Positions 5,941 through 8,037 of a DNA stretch of 8,037 bases are shown here, piece by piece. The notes under the pieces are model-generated. The model was given only the letters and a program-made list of their open reading frames with translations, did not search any database and had not been told where the DNA came from. How positions within the stretch are numbered: position 1 is the first letter of the stretch; every line of letters starts with the position of its first letter. Origin of the DNA: an uncultured Collinsella sp. (GTDB lineage: Bacteria > Actinomycetota > Coriobacteriia > Coriobacteriales > Coriobacteriaceae); contig CABUXM010000088.1 in assembly GCA_902495545.1 (NCBI GenBank), positions 1-8,037 on the forward strand. The letters run 5' to 3'. The position numbers were made by a program, and so were the translations under genes.

Positions 5941-7656
5941 CTATTGTGCCGAGCCCGCAACGGGCTCAAAATGCTTGTCCTTCACGGCAGCAGCCAGGCG
6001 ATCCGCCAGGTTGCGAACGCGCGGATCCAGGCGCGCAGCACCCGGGTTGACGAAGAAGCGGGCCGTGCAGTCCATAATGCGGCCGGTGATGACCAGGTCG
6101 TTGTCGCGCAGGGTGGCACCCGTGGCGGTAATGTCCACGATGCGGTCGGTCATGCCGACGATGGGGCCCAACTCAATATTGCCGTGCAGCGAAACGATGT
6201 CGGCATTCACGCCGCGCTCGGCATACCAAGCGCTCGCGATGCGCGGGTACTTGGTGGCCACGCGAAGCGACCCGCGGCGGGCATAGTTGCGCTCGGCCTG
6301 ACCGGCGCGCCATGCGGGCTCCGCCTCGATAAACGTGCACAGGCCGTAGCCCAGATCGACCAGCTGCAGCAGGTTGAGGTCGGCCTCGATGAGCGAGTCC
6401 CAGCCGCAGATGCCGCAATCGGCACCACCGCAGCCCACAAAGGCGGGCGCATCGCTGGGACGCACGATAACAAACTCGATATCGCCGACCGTACCCTCGC
6501 CGGTACGCGTGTCGCGGCCGCGCACGATCAGGTGACGGCCGGGATCGCGCAGCTCAGAGACGTCCAGGCCCGCGACCTCGAGCACGTCGAGCGTGTCGGC
6601 CTTAAGCGAGCCCTTGGGCACAGCGATGCGCAGCGGGCCCTCGGCGCCACGGCCCGCGGCGTGATCGCCGTCGGAAGCGGCATCCTCGGCCGAGGTGCGC
6701 GCGGCCTCCAGGCGCTCGAGCGAAAAGGCGAAGCCCGCCGCCGGCACCTCGATACCGTCGCCAAATGCGCCGGTAAAGATGGAGTCATAGCGTCCGCCCG
6801 AACCGACCGGATCGGGCAGTCCGCCGGCATAAGCCTTAAAGACCAGGCCCGTGTAGTAATCGAAAGAGTTCATGATAGAGAAGTCGAACGACAGCACCTG
6901 GGCGTCCTCGGGTGCCAGGCCCTCAACCAGGGCACGCAGCTCGCGCGTCAGCGGCGCGACGATACCGGCGGCCTCCAGCAGCGCGTCCACGCGGTCGAGT
7001 ACCTCGGCACCGCCGTGCAGACGCGGCAGCTCGCTAATGGCGGCCTTGACGGCATCGGACTCGGTGCTTGCCGCCACGCGGGCATCGAGGCCCACAAAGT
7101 CGTTGGCGTGCACGCAGCGCAGGGCCTCGGCGGCCAGCTCGCGATCCTCGCACGCCGCGAGCAGTTCCTTAAACGGACGCACGCTACCTGCGATAATGCG
7201 TGCATCGGGCAGCGCCAGCTTGCGCACCGCCTCGGCCACGAGCGAGACAATCTCGACATCGCCCGCGGTATCGCCCGCACCGATAAGCTCAAAGCCCAGC
7301 TGTGTAAACTGGCGCGAGCCGCCGGCATTGCGCTGGCACTCGCGAACCACCGGCGCCTCGTAGCGAAGGCGCAGGGGCAGGTCGGCCGCGCGCATGCGAG
7401 TCGAAACCAGGCGAACGATCGGCAGCGTGTTGTCGGGACGGACCACCAGCAGGCGACCGTCGTCATCAAAGAGCTTAAACGGCGTATCCGCGATGCGGCC
7501 GCCTTCCTCGAGCGAACCCTTGTCCTCGAGTAGCGGCGTCTCGACCGGCAGGTAATGATGCTCCCTAAAGCAGCCCTTCACCGTCAGCGCGATCTCCTCG
7601 CGCGCCTGAGCCTCCTCGGGCAATATGTCCCGGAATCCCCACGGTGTGGCCGTCAT
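5941..7656 (-). CDS. hisZG: HisZ-HisG fusion: ATP phosphoribosyltransferase with fused regulatory subunit
   Basis: HisG condenses ATP with PRPP to phosphoribosyl-ATP, the first and feedback-controlled step. Short-form HisG needs HisZ, a catalytically inactive histidyl-tRNA synthetase relative, for activity and histidine inhibition. Here both are one 571-residue chain. HisZ (about 1-320) has PWGFRDILPEEA (5-16), motif 2-like RLRYEAPVVRE (96-106), QLGFELIGAGD (119-129) and motif 3-like FDYYTG (265-270) plus GSGGRYD (285-291). An Ala/Asp/Glu/Gly-rich linker (about 321-341) leads to HisG (342-571) with RIAVPKGSL (343-351), ATKYPRIA (467-474), ELGPIVGM (495-502) and the PRPP loop VDITATGATLR (507-517). 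The C-terminal ACT-like domain of long HisG is absent. The segment at 407-420 has three Cys (409, 414, 417) where HisG is usually Cys-poor. The start is fixed by AGGAGG, 8 nt upstream. Confidence 0.95.
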   Translation of the reverse strand: MTATPWGFRDILPEEAQAREEIALTVKGCFREHHYLPVETPLLEDKGSLEEGGRIADTPFKLFDDDGRLLVVRPDNTLPIVRLVSTRMRAADLPLRLRYEAPVVRECQRNAGGSRQFTQLGFELIGAGDTAGDVEIVSLVAEAVRKLALPDARIIAGSVRPFKELLAACEDRELAAEALRCVHANDFVGLDARVAASTESDAVKAAISELPRLHGGAEVLDRVDALLEAAGIVAPLTRELRALVEGLAPEDAQVLSFDFSIMNSFDYYTGLVFKAYAGGLPDPVGSGGRYDSIFTGAFGDGIEVPAAGFAFSLERLEAARTSAEDAASDGDHAAGRGAEGPLRIAVPKGSLKADTLDVLEVAGLDVSELRDPGRHLIVRGRDTRTGEGTVGDIEFVIVRPSDAPAFVGCGGADCGICGWDSLIEADLNLLQLVDLGYGLCTFIEAEPAWRAGQAERNYARRGSLRVATKYPRIASAWYAERGVNADIVSLHGNIELGPIVGMTDRIVDITATGATLRDNDLVITGRIMDCTARFFVNPGAARLDPRVRNLADRLAAAVKDKHFEPVAGSAQ

Positions 7657-7664
7657 CTGGTGAG

Positions 7665-7670
7665 CCTCCT
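7665..7670 (-). promoter_or_regulatory. Ribosome binding site of hisZG
   Basis: A perfect AGGAGG sits 8 nt before the ATG at 7654-7656. The next upstream ATG (7671-7673) overlaps this site and is out of frame, so the 7656 start is preferred. It also matches the expected HisZ N-terminus. Confidence 0.8.
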
Positions 7671-7694
7671 CATGCTGTGTTTCATATAGAACGA

Positions 7695-7720
7695 AAGACC
7701 GGCATAGCTCCGCCGGTCTT
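7695..7720 (-). promoter_or_regulatory. Perfect 9-bp hairpin in the his leader, possible attenuator
   Basis: AAGACCGGC (7695-7703) and GCCGGTCTT (7712-7720) are exact reverse complements around an 8-base loop. On the minus strand the stem is followed by TCGTTCTATATG, only moderately T-rich, so it could be a weak terminator or attenuator about 40 nt before the hisZG start. No competing antiterminator fold was evident by eye. It could instead be a leftover terminator or an mRNA-stabilising 5' hairpin. Confidence 0.45.
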
Positions 7721-7834
7721 CTGGGTACTTTAGCATACTAGAGTGTTTGCGGGGAGAATCGTCCTCCTCGGCTCACACCGTATTCATTTGGAAACATAGG
7801 GCAAGCGGTTAGCAGCAGTCTCTTGTCACAACGC

Positions 7835-7867
7835 AAAAAGGGCGCCCGCGCAATTGCGGACGCCCTT
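7835..7867 (-). terminator. Intrinsic terminator of the gene upstream of the his operon
   Basis: On the minus strand AAGGGCG (7861-7867) pairs with CGCCCTT (7838-7844), then a T-G wobble (7860/7845), then CCGC (7856-7859) with GCGG (7846-7849) and a 6-base loop. TTTTT (7835-7839) follows immediately, overlapping the base of the stem. This is a classic GC stem plus U-run. It lies 52 nt after the stop codon of the upstream gene and separates that gene from the his leader. Confidence 0.85.
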
Positions 7868-7872
7868 GTGCA

Positions 7873-7907
7873 GGGTCGAGATATCAACCAGCCAAGATAT
7901 CGGACCC
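7873..7907 (-). repeat. Inverted repeat (hairpin) between stop codon and terminator
   Basis: GGGTC (7873-7877) pairs with GACCC (7903-7907), and GATATC (7880-7885) pairs with GATATC (7896-7901) around a 10-base loop, with a small internal asymmetry. It lies directly upstream of the intrinsic terminator on the transcribed strand and could protect the 3' end of the mRNA. It has no T-run of its own. Confidence 0.5.
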
Positions 7908-7983
7908 GTGACCAGCTCTTAGTAGTCGAACTGGTGGTAGTAGCGGCGGTACTTGAGGTTGTGCTTGGTGACCAGCTCGTAGT
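7908..7983. repeat. 16-bp near-perfect direct repeat pair spanning the end of the upstream gene
   Basis: GTGACCAGCTCTTAGT (7908-7923) and GTGACCAGCTCGTAGT (7968-7983) agree at 15 of 16 bases and start exactly 60 bp apart. The right copy is inside the coding sequence (residues N-Y-E-L-V-T); the left copy spans the stop codon in the same frame, the single difference turning TAC (Tyr) into TAA. Confidence 0.7.
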
Positions 7984-8037
7984 TGCGCGCGAGGCGGTCG
8001 GTGGTCAGCACGGACAGGATCCACGGCGACACGATGA
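7919..8037 (-). CDS. 3' end of an unrecognised protein (last 38 residues)
   Basis: An open frame enters from the right edge and ends at TAA (7919-7921). The visible peptide starts IVSPWILSVLTTDRLARN and ends KYRRYYHQFDY. The first part, SPWILSVL, is hydrophobic and might be the end of a membrane segment. The tail is rich in Tyr, Arg and His. Codon use matches the neighbouring genes, and a hairpin plus intrinsic terminator follow, so this is very likely a real gene end. I do not recognise the family from 38 residues. It is on the same strand as the his genes but separated from them by the terminator, so it is probably a different transcription unit. Confidence 0.75.
   Translation of the reverse strand, partial: IVSPWILSVLTTDRLARNYELVTKHNLKYRRYYHQFDY

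Larger units (their letters stand above)
7657..7834 (-). promoter_or_regulatory. his operon leader region, promoter not clearly visible
   Basis: These 178 nt lie between the terminator of the upstream gene and hisZG, so the operon promoter should be here. No strong -35/-10 pair is visible. The best weak candidate is TTGCCC (7799-7804) with TACGGT (7777-7782), 16 nt apart. TATGCT (7732-7737) has no -35 partner. The leader contains a perfect 9-bp hairpin (7695-7720). A 27-codon frame from ATG 7736 ends in a TGA overlapping the hisZG start, but it lacks a ribosome site. I see no run of His codons and no T-box core TGGNACCGCG. Placement is by context, so the assignment is inference. Confidence 0.4.

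Noticed and set aside
4375..7533. Very long plus-strand open frame (1052 codons) antisense to hisD and hisZG
   Set aside because: It mirrors two well-conserved genes in a GC-rich sequence with biased third positions, which suppresses stops on the opposite strand. Its product is rich in Arg, His, Gly and Ala with no recognisable domain, and it crosses the intergenic hairpin without any sign of a gene boundary.
7738..7797. 19-codon frame starting MFPNEYGV in the leader
   Set aside because: No ribosome site precedes it, it has no His codons, and it ends well before hisZG. Most likely chance.
7657..7834. T-box riboswitch or His-rich leader peptide upstream of hisZG
   Set aside because: No TGGNACCGCG core or stem I landmarks are visible, and no short frame contains consecutive His codons.

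Overview
The window holds an almost complete histidine biosynthesis operon read entirely from the minus strand. In transcription order it runs hisZ-hisG (one fused gene), hisD, hisC, hisB, hisH, hisA, hisF and the first 81 codons of hisI, which runs off the left edge. The sequence is GC-rich with strong G/C third-position bias and GGAGG-type ribosome sites. The his gene set, the short-form HisG fused to HisZ, and the motif GGTGCCTGTCCCC in one gap suggest a high-GC, Gram-positive Coriobacteriia-type host such as Collinsella. That assignment is inference; no marker gene is present to prove it.

Layout from right to left, following transcription. At 7919-8037 is the 3' end of an unrecognised minus-strand gene, followed by a hairpin (7873-7907) and a strong intrinsic terminator (7835-7867). 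The his leader (7657-7834) contains a 9-bp perfect hairpin and no clear promoter. hisZG (7656-5941) is followed by a 105-nt gap with a terminator-like hairpin. Then come hisD, hisC and hisB packed end to end (gaps of 1 and 0 nt). A 79-nt gap follows with a REP-like inverted repeat. Next are hisH, hisA and hisF, again tightly coupled (4-nt overlap, then a 3-nt gap), then a 141-nt structured gap, then hisI.

Together the genes cover the pathway as follows: ATP plus PRPP condensation (HisZG), PR-AMP ring opening (HisI), ProFAR isomerisation (HisA), glutamine-dependent imidazole closure (HisF with HisH), dehydration (HisB), transamination (HisC), and the final oxidation to histidine (HisD). hisE (PR-ATP pyrophosphatase) and a histidinol-phosphate phosphatase are not in the window; HisB is the monofunctional dehydratase.

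No unknown defence, mobile or novel enzymatic system was found. The points most worth a second look are the HisZ-HisG fusion with its cysteine-rich HisG segment, and the way the operon is cut into blocks by hairpins in every gap longer than a few bases, one of them a possible repeat family member. No plus-strand gene is supported.
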